From Fodinibius sp036381435 (GTDB lineage: Bacteria > Bacteroidota > Rhodothermia > Balneolales > Balneolaceae): a stretch of 64,000 nucleotides of DNA. The stretch is taken from contig DASVCW010000039.1 in NCBI GenBank assembly GCA_036381435.1, forward strand, positions 62,001 through 126,000. Reading direction: 5' to 3'. Below the pieces are notes generated by a model. It searched no databases, was not told the DNA's origin, and worked only from the letters and a program-made list of their open reading frames with translations. Positions 26,683 to 35,722 of this stretch are shown one piece after another. The position numbers and the translations under genes were made by a program. Numbering within the stretch: the stretch's first letter is position 1; each line of letters begins with the position of its first letter.

Positions 26683-27234
26683 ATGAAAAGTCTGGGAGTA
26701 CTGATAATTCTTTCGATGATCAATTTTGCTATGGTAAATACGACAGGAGATTCTGTTTACGACTTTAAGCCTGCCAATATTGACGGAAAAGAAACATCAT
26801 TAAGTAAATATAAAGGAAAAGTTTTACTGATTGTAAACACGGCTTCTGAATGCGGTTATACACCTCAATACGAGGGCCTGCAAGATCTTTATGAAAAGTA
26901 TAAAGACCGGGGACTGGTTGTTCTCGGCTTTCCGGCCAATAATTTTGGCGGACAAGCCCCGGGAACGGATGAAGAAATTAAAAAGTTTTGCAAAGTGAAC
27001 TACGGTGTTACTTTTCCGATGTTTTCTAAAGTATCGGTAAAGGGTGAAAAGCAACACCCGTTGTTTGTCTATTTAACATCGGCTCCGAATCCTGATTTTA
27101 CCGGGGAAATTAAATGGAACTTTGAGAAGTTTTTGATCGGTAGGGACGGCAGCTTGATTCACCGCTTTAGAAGTGCCATTGAGCCGGAAAGCAAAGCTAT
27201 AACCAGGGCAATAGAAAAAGCTTTAAACAGTTAG
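26683..27234 (+). CDS. Glutathione/thioredoxin peroxidase, predicted exported
   Basis: The 183-residue protein (ATG at 26683, preferred to a GTG nine bases earlier) is a cysteine-type glutathione peroxidase that reduces hydroperoxides, most likely with thioredoxin-like donors. Peroxidatic Cys57 is in NTASECGYT, Gln91 in NNFGGQ, a likely resolving Cys103 in IKKFCK and Trp145-Asn146 in KWNFEKFL. It uses Cys and not selenocysteine. A hydrophobic N-terminus (LGVLIILSMINFAMV) suggests export to the periplasm or membrane anchoring. A strong terminator follows at 27274-27310. Confidence 0.92.
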   Translation: MKSLGVLIILSMINFAMVNTTGDSVYDFKPANIDGKETSLSKYKGKVLLIVNTASECGYTPQYEGLQDLYEKYKDRGLVVLGFPANNFGGQAPGTDEEIKKFCKVNYGVTFPMFSKVSVKGEKQHPLFVYLTSAPNPDFTGEIKWNFEKFLIGRDGSLIHRFRSAIEPESKAITRAIEKALNS

Positions 27235-27273
27235 TGGAATGTATCCCTAATACATCCCATCACCATCCCGACA

Positions 27274-27310
27274 GAGGGCCGCAACTGATACTTGCGGTCC
27301 TCCTTTTTTT
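27274..27310 (+). terminator. Rho-independent terminator of the peroxidase gene
   Basis: GAGGGCCGCAA (27274-27284) pairs with TTGCGGTCCTC (27292-27302) with one G-U pair, followed by seven T (27304-27310). Confidence 0.85.
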
Positions 27311-27400
27311 GAACCACTGATTTTTTTGATTGAGCAGATTCCGTTGAATGGCCAATCCAACTTCGTGATTGGAATTATACTTAAAAAGGTGAAATTAGTG

Positions 27401-27433
27401 TTTGACAAATGAGCATTAAGGTCGTTATATTTG
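27401..27433 (+). promoter_or_regulatory. Bacteroidota-type promoter for tRNA-Asp
   Basis: TTTG at 27401-27404 and TATATTTG at 27426-27433 are separated by 21 bases, a good fit to the TTTG-N19/21-TAnnTTTG consensus. The tRNA starts 55 bases after the -7 box. Confidence 0.6.
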
Positions 27434-27488
27434 GACTCTATTTTTGGCGGGCATAGCATCGACCAAAATTATTGACATTTTTGATCAT

Positions 27489-27562
27489 GGTCCGGTAGTT
27501 CAGTTGGTTAGAACGCCTGCCTGTCACGCAGGAGGTCGAGGGTTCGAGTCCCTTCCGGATCG
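27489..27562 (+). tRNA. tRNA-Asp (GTC)
   Basis: A complete 74-nt cloverleaf is visible. The acceptor arm GGTCCGG pairs with CCGGATC (27555-27561) with one G-U pair and a G discriminator at 27562. The anticodon arm CCTGC-CTGTCAC-GCAGG gives anticodon GTC. The T-arm has GGTTCGAGTCC. The CCA end is not encoded. Its own promoter and terminator flank it. Confidence 0.95.
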
Positions 27563-27571
27563 CATTTTGGA

Positions 27572-27603
27572 AAGCTCTTATCTGTTTAGGTAAGGGCTTT
27601 TTT
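27572..27603 (+). terminator. Rho-independent terminator of tRNA-Asp
   Basis: AAGCTCTTATC (27572-27582) pairs with GGTAAGGGCTT (27589-27599) with G-U pairs, and a T-run continues to 27603. Confidence 0.85.
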
Positions 27604-27616
27604 GTTTCCTTCCTTT

Positions 27617-27815
27617 GGTAATGCTCTCCTGCTTACTAATCATCTCATTTACTCCGAGCAGCTTTTGGTAAAATATTCGGCGGCCCTTTTAACGCCCCTT
27701 CCATATTGATGAGCGGCATCATAAAAATAGAAATGCCTTTGTTTCTTTACGCTTTTAAATTGCCCGATTTCCCCGGCCATCGCTTCCTGAGAACACTATC
27801 TAAAACAATCAAACT
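27617..27815 (-). pseudogene. Decayed copy of the response-regulator gene at 31480-31857
   Basis: The sequence aligns by eye, in the same orientation, with about 31493-31700, the 3-prime half of the intact receiver gene. Shared stretches include CTAATCATCTCATT, AAATATTCGGCG, CGCTTTTAAATTGCC and CTATCTAAAA-type blocks. Translation in pieces gives GVNEMISK and KRKETKA-like fragments, corresponding to GVNEMISK and SDKETKD of the intact protein, but several one- or two-base indels break the frame and the N-terminal half is missing. No usable reading frame remains. Confidence 0.85.
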
Positions 27816-27934
27816 GAAGACATCAGCTTGGCTACCTTGAAATATTATAAAATAACAGGAACTTCTTTTGTATTTGTATTTAATCTAAATAAATTTAACT
27901 CAATCTATTTAGAACGAATCCAAACAAAAGATAT

Positions 27935-30217
27935 ATGTGTCACATTAAAAGTAAAATAATCGTTTTAGCATCCATTATATTCTTCCTGCTGGGTCTGCAA
28001 TCACTTTCATTTGCTCAGTCCGGAAAAATTGAAGGGACAGTAATAGAACAAAAAACCGGGGATGCGATTCCCGGGATTAATATCATTGTAAAAGGCACCG
28101 GCTTAGGGACGGCTACCAATAGCAATGGAGCATTTTCGCTCTCGGAAATTCCGGCAGGATCACAAATTCTTGTGATTAGCGGAATTGGATATAAGAAACA
28201 AGAAAAAACTATACAGGTTCACGAGGGTAAGGTCACCACATTGGAAATACGATTGGCTTCGAATGTAGTAGAGCTAAATGAAATTAAAGTTGTTGATCAA
28301 CGGAATACGTTCGAAGAAACATATAGCCGCACAAAAACGGTAGCATACGTTAGCAGTGAAAAAACAAAAGCCTATAATTCTACAAACGCTTACGACGCTC
28401 TCCGCATAGTACCGGGCGTAAGTTATCTGAACGGCTCGGGAAATCGCTTCGGTAAGCCTTCTCGCATAAGGGGCGCATCTTCATGGACCATTGCCAATGT
28501 CATCGAAGAATTTCCAAGCGTACGTGAAGCTGGGATCGGGGCTGAAGACGGAGGGCTCAAATCCGGTTTCGGTTCATCCATCCCTTCAATTGCGCTTAGG
28601 AGCATAAAAGTAGTAAAGGGCAGTCAGGGCGTGCTATATTCAGGAAATGCAAATGGCGGGGTCATTGTAAACAGTCTTAAACAAGGAGACCCGGGAGACA
28701 GACAGGCTACTTTATGGCTGGAAGCTAATCCTATTAACGAATTATTAGTGATGGGTGATATCAGTGGCGGCGGTGAATACTTTGACTATTATCTGGCAGG
28801 AAAATGGCTCAACGGAAACTATACTCAATTCAAAGATTCTTTCGGGCGTAAACTTAATACGGATCGTTTTTTCTCAGGCTTAGCTAAAATCGGTTATCGT
28901 CCCGCTGAAAATATACGGCTGGAGTTTATCGGCCTGAGCGGACAGGACAAAATTAACTATACCATTCCAAGAGACGACAATCCTGATACTCAAATGGATG
29001 AAAGTTCAGAACTCCCTCCCGATCGTTTCCGCACCACAAGCAACACCAATTTCTATGGCTTGAGCTTTAAGCATGATGTCAGCGAAAATATCTCTTATGA
29101 AGGTGGATATTCGCTATTTCTAACCAAAGCATACCGGTATTCTATGACTGAAGGAGCGGCTCATCGCGACAGGCCTCAACGCTCCAATACATGGTTTGCA
29201 AATACTTATTTAAAGTATGAATTATCTGAAACTATAGATTATGCAGCAAAAATCGGTGCTGAGCTTATGACTCATCACCAGGAAGAAAATGCCAATAGCA
29301 GCAGCAAAGCTCACCACTTCATAGACCGAAGCATATTTTACGCGAATTCGATTTCTTTTGCCGATCGACTATATTTGTCAGGCGGAATTCGCTTTCTGGA
29401 TGCCGAAGACGATTTCAAACACCAACAGGGGTTCTATTATGATGCAGGAGTTTCCTACCGTGTTCCTGTCATCAACACTCAAATAAAGAGTTCTTATTCT
29501 ACCAGCTATTCACGCAATAAAGGCTTTATCTTTTTCTTCGAACCTATCGAAGAGGCGGGCGGTGCAAAACTCAGTGAAAATATCTCTTATGAAATAGGAT
29601 TGGAACAACCTATTGTTTTTCCCGGCCAGTCAGGTACGGTTCATCTAAAACTAACCGCCTTTCGTAATATTAATAAAGGCGTCCCGATTTTCTCAGGCTG
29701 GGGTGCCGGCGTGGTTTATTATGAAGACTATGAAACGGAAGGAATTGAGGCTTCTCTCAATTACCGGCTTCCGGGAATCGGCTCTGTTTTCGGTAGCTTT
29801 ACGTACATGGATCCGATCGTTACATCAACGACTCATCCCGAGGGCGTTGGCGTTGGCAGCACCAGTGTTCCGGTCCCGCAATATTCGGGTTCTCTGGGTT
29901 TAAGAATTTATCCCCTCGACAAACTAACTATATCAGCAATCGGTACTTACAGTGATGGGATGCGCCGGCGAAACGTCAACCTGCAAACGGGTGAAGTTAC
30001 AACCACTACGAATGCCTCCTACACGCGAATCAATCTTACCGGTCAGTACGAGTTTTCTGATCGGGTAACCATAATGATTCGGGTTGAAAACCTTTTAAAC
30101 CAAAAAGATCTTGGCTACAGCTCGATCACCTACTCACCGGCTGGTGTGCAACAAGCTAACAGTGTTGCAACCGATCCCGGCCGCTTTGTGTCATTAGCTG
30201 TAATCCTGAACTTTTAG
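27935..30217 (+). CDS. TonB-dependent receptor, siderophore type
   Basis: The 760-residue outer-membrane receptor has a signal peptide (cleavage near LSFAQ), a carboxypeptidase-regulatory-like domain (about residues 30-110: IEGTVIEQKTGDAIPGINI...TNSNGAFSLSEIPAG), a plug domain (about 130-250, with RIRGASS and VVKGSQGVLYSGNANGGVI) and a 22-strand-type barrel ending in VILNF. Ligand is probably a ferric siderophore, because the next gene is a PepSY membrane protein usually found with such receptors. A hairpin lies between the two genes (30235-30260). No Fur box was identified by eye. Confidence 0.88.
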   Translation: MCHIKSKIIVLASIIFFLLGLQSLSFAQSGKIEGTVIEQKTGDAIPGINIIVKGTGLGTATNSNGAFSLSEIPAGSQILVISGIGYKKQEKTIQVHEGKVTTLEIRLASNVVELNEIKVVDQRNTFEETYSRTKTVAYVSSEKTKAYNSTNAYDALRIVPGVSYLNGSGNRFGKPSRIRGASSWTIANVIEEFPSVREAGIGAEDGGLKSGFGSSIPSIALRSIKVVKGSQGVLYSGNANGGVIVNSLKQGDPGDRQATLWLEANPINELLVMGDISGGGEYFDYYLAGKWLNGNYTQFKDSFGRKLNTDRFFSGLAKIGYRPAENIRLEFIGLSGQDKINYTIPRDDNPDTQMDESSELPPDRFRTTSNTNFYGLSFKHDVSENISYEGGYSLFLTKAYRYSMTEGAAHRDRPQRSNTWFANTYLKYELSETIDYAAKIGAELMTHHQEENANSSSKAHHFIDRSIFYANSISFADRLYLSGGIRFLDAEDDFKHQQGFYYDAGVSYRVPVINTQIKSSYSTSYSRNKGFIFFFEPIEEAGGAKLSENISYEIGLEQPIVFPGQSGTVHLKLTAFRNINKGVPIFSGWGAGVVYYEDYETEGIEASLNYRLPGIGSVFGSFTYMDPIVTSTTHPEGVGVGSTSVPVPQYSGSLGLRIYPLDKLTISAIGTYSDGMRRRNVNLQTGEVTTTTNASYTRINLTGQYEFSDRVTIMIRVENLLNQKDLGYSSITYSPAGVQQANSVATDPGRFVSLAVILNF

Positions 30218-30234
30218 AATGATCAAATCTTCTG

Positions 30235-30260
30235 CCGTCTTTGCTATCCTGCAAAGACGG
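30235..30260 (+). terminator. Perfect 10-bp hairpin between receptor and PepSY genes
   Basis: CCGTCTTTGC (30235-30244) pairs perfectly with GCAAAGACGG (30251-30260) around a six-base loop. There is no T-run, so it is more likely an intra-operon stabiliser or partial terminator that sets receptor level above PepSY. Confidence 0.6.
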
Positions 30261-30296
30261 TACTACTTAAAGCTTTCAATTCGCTGACCCCTTTCT

Positions 30297-31424
30297 ATGG
30301 CTGATAAGAAGAAAAACCGCAAATTTTGGATTAAACTTCATTTGTATCTGGGATTAATCCCCGGAATTCCACTTCTGCTTATCGGTTTAACGGGCGTACT
30401 GCTTGCTTTCGCTCCTGAAATCAGGGTATGGGACCAGCCGCAATTTTTTGCTGTTCAGCCCGAAGGAGAAATGAAGCCCATTCCGGAACTGGTTCACCAA
30501 ATTGAATCTGAGTACCCAAAAACCAATCTTCTGCACATCGCGCTGTTCGAAAAAACAGAGCATACCTGGACTATCTATGCCACAGGACCGGTTAACGGGA
30601 AGCATCAGTTTCACCGGATGCACGTCAACCCCTACACCGGCTCTATTAAAGTTGATACCACAAGTGGCGGATGGGCCCAATGGATAGAAGAGCTTCATCG
30701 CAACCTGACAGCAGGTACAACAGGACGCTATGTCGTTGGCATCAGCTCCATTTTTTTGATGATTCTTTGCCTGAGCGGGCTTTATTTATGGTTCCCATTA
30801 CGGAAAGGCATGTGGAAACGCTTAAGAAATAAGAATGATGCACTTAGCTGGCATATGTGGACAGGGCTTATTGTACTTCCAATACTCATTATTATGGCCT
30901 TTACCGGCCTCACTCTTACCTTTGGAGACGCTATCTATTCTTCCGTTTTTTGGGTTACCGGCTCTCCCGCCCTTCCTGAAGAACCAACATCCACAATTCC
31001 AAAGGGTGATGTCGATGCCATTTCAATGGCCGATGCAGTCAGGATTATCCAGCGAAAACGGCCGAATATGCTCATTTCAGGAATTGGCGGTGCTACCGAT
31101 TCTACCGATATCTTTGTATTTCATTTGGGTTATAAGAACGATTTGAATCCGCGGGCATGGGTAAAAGTCTATGTAGATCAATATTCGGGAAAAATTATTG
31201 GTCAGTTAAACAGTTATGAACATTCTTTGGGAGCCATGTACAAGCAAACCTGGTGGATGTGGCATACGGGCGAATTCTTTGGTTTTGCCGGGCGAATCTT
31301 TTGGGCACTGATTTCATTAACTCTTCCCGCATTAGCTATAACCGGACTTTTCCGGTGGATGAGCAAGAAAAACAGATTCAAAAGGCTTAAGGCTTGCTTC
31401 AAATTTCTTGACAAACCAGCTTAA
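30297..31424 (+). CDS. PepSY-associated transmembrane protein, probable siderophore-iron reductase-like
   Basis: The 375-residue inner-membrane protein has the PepSY_TM layout: an N-terminal helix (about 14-40: LHLYLGLIPGIPLLLIGLTGVLLAF), a large periplasmic domain, a helix pair around 140-205 with HRNLTAGTTGRYVVGISSIFLMILCLSGLYLW and LSWHMWTGLIVLPILI, and a C-terminal helix. Conserved His residues in the helices (LHLYLG, ELHRNL, SWHMWTG, WWMWHTGEF) could bind haem, as in FpvG/ViuB-like reductive iron release. It probably works with the preceding receptor in iron uptake. Confidence 0.85.
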   Translation: MADKKKNRKFWIKLHLYLGLIPGIPLLLIGLTGVLLAFAPEIRVWDQPQFFAVQPEGEMKPIPELVHQIESEYPKTNLLHIALFEKTEHTWTIYATGPVNGKHQFHRMHVNPYTGSIKVDTTSGGWAQWIEELHRNLTAGTTGRYVVGISSIFLMILCLSGLYLWFPLRKGMWKRLRNKNDALSWHMWTGLIVLPILIIMAFTGLTLTFGDAIYSSVFWVTGSPALPEEPTSTIPKGDVDAISMADAVRIIQRKRPNMLISGIGGATDSTDIFVFHLGYKNDLNPRAWVKVYVDQYSGKIIGQLNSYEHSLGAMYKQTWWMWHTGEFFGFAGRIFWALISLTLPALAITGLFRWMSKKNRFKRLKACFKFLDKPA

Positions 31425-31479
31425 AGCTGGTAGACCAAAATTCTGAATTAAACCTTATCTAATTTATGATCAACTGGTC

Positions 31480-31857
31480 TCACTTTTCTCCCTTACCAAT
31501 ACTCTCCAGTTTGCTAATCATCTCATTCACCCCGAACGGTTTTTTGATGAAATATTCGGCGCCGGCCCTTTTAACCGATCCTTCCACATTAGGGTAAGCG
31601 GACATCATAAGAATAGGAATATCTTTAGTTTCTTTATCGCTTTTAAATTGCCGCGCGATATCCCGGCCGTCGCTTCCCGAAAGCATCACATCTAAAATGA
31701 TGAGACAGAAGGGCTCGGTTTTCAACTTTGTATTTATATCATGCGTAAAACGAGTGGTACCTTCGGCCTCATATCCGCCGTATTCCAGAATGCGCAAAAC
31801 CCCGTCCAGAACATCAGCATGATCATCAATCACTAGTATTTTATTTTTCCCAGTCAA
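31480..31857 (-). CDS. Single-domain response regulator (CheY-like)
   Basis: The 125-residue protein is a lone receiver domain with Asp11-Asp12, phospho-acceptor Asp56 in LIILDVMLSG, Ser in MMSAYP and Lys in FIKKPFG. It has no output domain, so it must act through protein contacts or a phosphorelay. The start is TTG at 31857; no in-frame ATG precedes the receiver core. It lies 13 bp after the kinase stop in the same operon. A decayed duplicate of this gene lies at 27617-27815, on the other side of the siderophore cassette. Confidence 0.88.
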   Translation of the reverse strand: MTGKNKILVIDDHADVLDGVLRILEYGGYEAEGTTRFTHDINTKLKTEPFCLIILDVMLSGSDGRDIARQFKSDKETKDIPILMMSAYPNVEGSVKRAGAEYFIKKPFGVNEMISKLESIGKGEK

Positions 31858-31870
31858 AATAACCCCGATT

Positions 31871-33400
31871 TTAGTTAAGGTTGGCTGCTGTTAGAGAAAA
31901 TGTAAAAACGGTGCCTTGGCCATTGCTACTTTCTACTTTGATGCTACCGTTATGTCGCTCTATAATCTCAGCAGAAATATACAAACCGATGCCAATACCG
32001 GGATAGCTATTTTTAACGTTTCCGCTTCCCCGAAAAAACCGATTAAACACTTTCTTTTGATCACTTTCTGAGATTCCGATTCCAAAATCCGTTACCGAAA
32101 CAAACACCTCATCGCCCTTCTGCCAGGTATTTATGATTATCTTATCAGTTTCGGGTGAATATTTAATAGCATTGCTAATGAAATTCGTCAGCACTTGCCC
32201 GATTCTATACTTATCGGCATAAACTTTATGCTCGCCATCCTTATTTACTTTTATGGAATGATTTGATAAATGCTGCATAGCTTCAGCAGTTTCATCTATC
32301 AGATCACCCATTACAAAAACTTCTTTATCAAGACTTAACTTTCCTTCGCTGATTCTCGAAATATCCAGCAGGTTATTCGAAAGCCGGGCGAGTTGGTCAA
32401 TTTGTTCGGTTATTTTTTCCGCTTCGGCTGCATATTCTTCTTCACCATCCTTTCTCAAACGCATTTCCAAGAGCTCCGTCCGGGTTTTTAAACTGGTAAT
32501 GGGCGTTTGTAACTCATGAGATGCAATAGAAAGAAAATCATCACGAACTTTTACTGCATTTTTTAGTCTTTGTTCCGTTTCTTTTTGGCGCGTGGTATCG
32601 ATACTAATACCGATGCGTCGTGACCGCCCTTCGCTATCATAGATGCGTTTACCACGAAGGAGCACCCATCGGTATGACTCATCCACCTGACGTGCCCGGA
32701 ATTCAGCTTCATAAAAAACCTCATCCTCCATAGCCTGCTCCCCCTTTTTTTGTATATCAGCCACATCATCTGGATGCATGCTTTCAAAGATTTGCTCTCG
32801 TGTAACTACATCATCAGGGTGGCGTCCTAAATGCTTTTTAAATTGAGTTGATGCAAAAATAAATTCCCTCTTTTCTAAATCAAATTCCCAGAAACCTATC
32901 TGCCCGCCTTCAAGAGCAACCTGGAGGCGCCTTTCGTGTCTTGCTTTTTCCTTCCTGCTCACTACTCTGGCTGTAACCTCATAACCGGTAACAAAAATAC
33001 CATAAACTTCTCCCTGTTTATTTTCCAAAGGCTGGTAAATGAAGTTAAAGAAGGCCTCTTCAAGCTTTCCTGTATTTGTCCGGTCAAGATATGCCTTTGC
33101 TTCATTGAAAACATAAGGTTCTCCAGTAACATAAATCTTATCCAGCAGATCGAAAATGTTTTTTCCTTCCGTATCTTCTACTTCTGTTTCGGGCCATGCC
33201 TCTCGTGCGGGCGTACCCATAGAAACCGAACGATTACCGTATATCTCGTCAAACTTACTGTTCTTATAAACTATGCGATGGTCGGGACCTTCCAGAAGAC
33301 ACATAAAGACTGGCGCGTCTTTGAACATTTTTTGTAACAACTCAAGCTCACCTTGCTTAAGCCCCGAAGCTCCTTTTTTTGATGAATTTTGTTCAGCCAT
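31871..33400 (-). CDS. PAS-domain sensor histidine kinase, soluble
   Basis: The 509-residue kinase has no membrane segment. Two PAS domains come first: about residues 22-145 (LQKMFKDAPVFMCLLEGPDHRIVYKN) and 155-275 (ALEGGQIGFWEFDLEKREFIF...SMHPDDV) with a PAC segment. Then come a HisKA domain with His295 in SIASHELQTPI and an ATPase domain with N box NFISNAIKYS, DFGIGIS and GIGIGLYISAEII. It presumably phosphorylates the adjoining lone receiver protein. The cytosolic PAS pair suggests sensing of a redox or ligand signal; ligand unknown. Confidence 0.9.
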   Translation of the reverse strand: MAEQNSSKKGASGLKQGELELLQKMFKDAPVFMCLLEGPDHRIVYKNSKFDEIYGNRSVSMGTPAREAWPETEVEDTEGKNIFDLLDKIYVTGEPYVFNEAKAYLDRTNTGKLEEAFFNFIYQPLENKQGEVYGIFVTGYEVTARVVSRKEKARHERRLQVALEGGQIGFWEFDLEKREFIFASTQFKKHLGRHPDDVVTREQIFESMHPDDVADIQKKGEQAMEDEVFYEAEFRARQVDESYRWVLLRGKRIYDSEGRSRRIGISIDTTRQKETEQRLKNAVKVRDDFLSIASHELQTPITSLKTRTELLEMRLRKDGEEEYAAEAEKITEQIDQLARLSNNLLDISRISEGKLSLDKEVFVMGDLIDETAEAMQHLSNHSIKVNKDGEHKVYADKYRIGQVLTNFISNAIKYSPETDKIIINTWQKGDEVFVSVTDFGIGISESDQKKVFNRFFRGSGNVKNSYPGIGIGLYISAEIIERHNGSIKVESSNGQGTVFTFSLTAANLN

Positions 33401-33728
33401 AGCCTTCTCTTTTTAGTTAAGCTTGAACGCTATTAAGTACGAGTAATGCATTGAATCGGATTCATTTTTTGTAAAATCATCACTTAGTTAACAAATGTGA
33501 AGGGAGAATGTTTCGTTTGTACTTACTATGACAGGTCTAAAATACTTCTTCCTTCTTAATTTATCACCTCCAACCCTAAACTTTCTCCCCGAAAACCCTT
33601 ATTTTTTATCCATTTCGCATTGCGTAATACGTATTTCTAAAAACCTTCGTTTCTAAGACAGAGATACGCAATACGGAACAAGAAAAAAACATAGTTAAAT
33701 ACTTTAAAAACAGTTACTTATACTATAA
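33401..33728. other. Intergenic region before mnmG
   Basis: This divergent gap of 328 bp must carry promoters for the kinase and mnmG. It contains an imperfect inverted pair, TTGCGTAATACGTATT (about 33616-33631) and AGATACGCAATACGG (about 33662-33676), which resembles the other degenerate dispersed repeats. No gene is seen. Confidence 0.4.
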
Positions 33729-35618
33729 ATGAATTCTCTTTATCCATCTTATAATGTTATCGTCGTAGGGGCGGGACATGCAGGCAGTGAAGCGGCCGGT
33801 GCCGCGGCGCAAATGGGCGCAGAAACGTTACTTATTACGATGAACCTGGATGCCATCGCGAAGATGTCCTGCAATCCGGCTATGGGCGGAGTGGCGAAGG
33901 GACAGCTTGTACGTGAAATTGACGCCGTCGGCGGACTTTCAGGCATTGTCGCCGATAAATCGGGACTTCAATTTCGCATGCTGAATACCAGCAAGGGGCC
34001 CGCTATGTGGAGTCCGCGCTGCCAGAGTGATCGTGCAATGTACAGCAAGATGATGCGCGAACAACTGGAGAAGAAAGAGAATCTTCATTTCCGCCAAGAT
34101 AATGTAGTGGATATTTTAACAGATGAGGATGGCAAGCGAGTCACAGGAGTACGCACCCAAACGGGACAGATTTTCGAGGCCAAGGCTGTCATTCTCACTA
34201 CCGGTACTTTTGGAAACGGGCTTATTCACATTGGAGAATCAAACTTTGGCGGGGGGCGTTCGGGAGAACGGGCTTCCGTCGGAATTTCTGCTTCACTTGA
34301 AAAATTAGGTTTTGAAGTGGGGCGCCTGAAAACAGGCACGCCTCCAAGAATAGACGGACGATCTATCGACTATAGTAAGCTGGAAATTCAGTACGGGGAT
34401 GAAGATCCATCATCATTTTCATTTTTAACGGACAAACTACCTTCACGGGATGAGCAACTTACCTGTTGGATCGGCTATACCAATGAAGAAGTTCACAGCA
34501 TGTTGCGTGATGGATTTGATCGCAGCCCCATGTTTAACGGCACTATTAATTCAACCGGTCCGAGGTATTGCCCGAGTATTGAGGATAAAATTAATCGCTT
34601 TGCTGATAAAGACAGACACCAACTTTTCCTGGAACCGGAAGGCTGGGATACCTATGAAATGTATCTGAATGGTTTTTCCACTTCTCTTCCTGAAGATGTT
34701 CAGTATAAGGCGCTGCGTACCATTCCCGGATTTGAAAAAGCCGTGATGCTTCGTCCCGGTTATGCTATCGAATACGATTACTTCCCGCCCTATCAAATCA
34801 AGCGGAGCATGGAGACAAAAATCGCTGATGGACTCTTTTTTGCGGGACAAATTAACGGCACTACCGGTTATGAAGAAGCAGCATGCCAGGGGTTGATGGC
34901 GGGCATTAATGCCGCTCGAAAAGTGCGGGGTGAAGATGAATTTATTCTCAAACGATCCGAGGCCTACATTGGTGTACTGATTGATGATCTTATCACCAAA
35001 GGCACCGAAGAGCCTTACCGGATGTTTACCTCGCGCGCCGAACATCGCATCTTGCTTCGTCAGGATAATGCCGATCTTCGTCTCACCGAGCTAGGATATA
35101 AAATTGGGCTCGCTTCCGAAGAACGACATCAAAAATATCAAACCAAAAAGGACGCCATTGATCAGCTTCATGATCTTATCTCCGATTATACCGTTTACCC
35201 CGAGAAAATGGACCCGATGCTAAAAGCTCAGGGAACCACTTCCCTTTCTCAACCCGTTAAAGCAAAGACGCTGATTCCGCGTCCCGAGATTTCAATTTAT
35301 AATCTTTTGGAAGCGGATGATGAGCTAAAGATAAAGGCATCCTCCATTACTGATGACAAGGAAGTCTTTGACCAAGTTGAAATTCAGATCAAGTACGCGG
35401 GTTATATTGAGAAGGAATTCGAGATGGTTGAAGAGATGAGCAAGCAGGAAGATACGCTCATTCCCCCTGCCCTTGACTATGCAAAAATCAGTAGTCTTTC
35501 GGCCGAGGGAAAACAAAAGATGGAGCAAATTCGCCCCGAAACCCTGGGCCAAGCTGGAAGAATCAGCGGTGTTTCACCGAGTGATGTAGCTGTTTTAATG
35601 GTTTATTTAAAAAATTAA
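33729..35618 (+). CDS. mnmG: MnmG (GidA), tRNA uridine-34 5-carboxymethylaminomethyl modification enzyme
   Basis: MnmG is the FAD/folate-dependent subunit that with MnmE modifies the wobble uridine of certain tRNAs. The 629-residue length equals the usual one. The FAD-binding VVGAGHAGSEAA motif is at residues 12-23, followed by the highly conserved SCNPAMGGVAKGQLVREIDA, then GTPPRI and GTTGYEEAACQGLMAG. The gene starts an operon with rsmG 97 bp downstream, an order common near bacterial replication origins. Confidence 0.97.
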   Translation: MNSLYPSYNVIVVGAGHAGSEAAGAAAQMGAETLLITMNLDAIAKMSCNPAMGGVAKGQLVREIDAVGGLSGIVADKSGLQFRMLNTSKGPAMWSPRCQSDRAMYSKMMREQLEKKENLHFRQDNVVDILTDEDGKRVTGVRTQTGQIFEAKAVILTTGTFGNGLIHIGESNFGGGRSGERASVGISASLEKLGFEVGRLKTGTPPRIDGRSIDYSKLEIQYGDEDPSSFSFLTDKLPSRDEQLTCWIGYTNEEVHSMLRDGFDRSPMFNGTINSTGPRYCPSIEDKINRFADKDRHQLFLEPEGWDTYEMYLNGFSTSLPEDVQYKALRTIPGFEKAVMLRPGYAIEYDYFPPYQIKRSMETKIADGLFFAGQINGTTGYEEAACQGLMAGINAARKVRGEDEFILKRSEAYIGVLIDDLITKGTEEPYRMFTSRAEHRILLRQDNADLRLTELGYKIGLASEERHQKYQTKKDAIDQLHDLISDYTVYPEKMDPMLKAQGTTSLSQPVKAKTLIPRPEISIYNLLEADDELKIKASSITDDKEVFDQVEIQIKYAGYIEKEFEMVEEMSKQEDTLIPPALDYAKISSLSAEGKQKMEQIRPETLGQAGRISGVSPSDVAVLMVYLKN

Positions 35619-35708
35619 TAGAACGCGGACGAGCGCAGATCAAGCGAATAAGCACAGATTTTTTGTATAACTTCTTCTATCTGCGCCATCCGTGTTCCAA
35701 GCAAAATA

Positions 35709-35722
35709 GTTTCACGTGGAAC
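35709..35722. other. parS-type centromere site 1
   Basis: GTTTCACGTGGAAC differs by one base from the near-universal parS core GTTTCACGTGAAAC bound by ParB. It spans the GTG start codon of rsmG. Confidence 0.8.

Noticed and set aside
26683..27234. Selenocysteine glutathione peroxidase
   Set aside because: The active-site codon is TGC for cysteine in frame; no TGA recoding is present.
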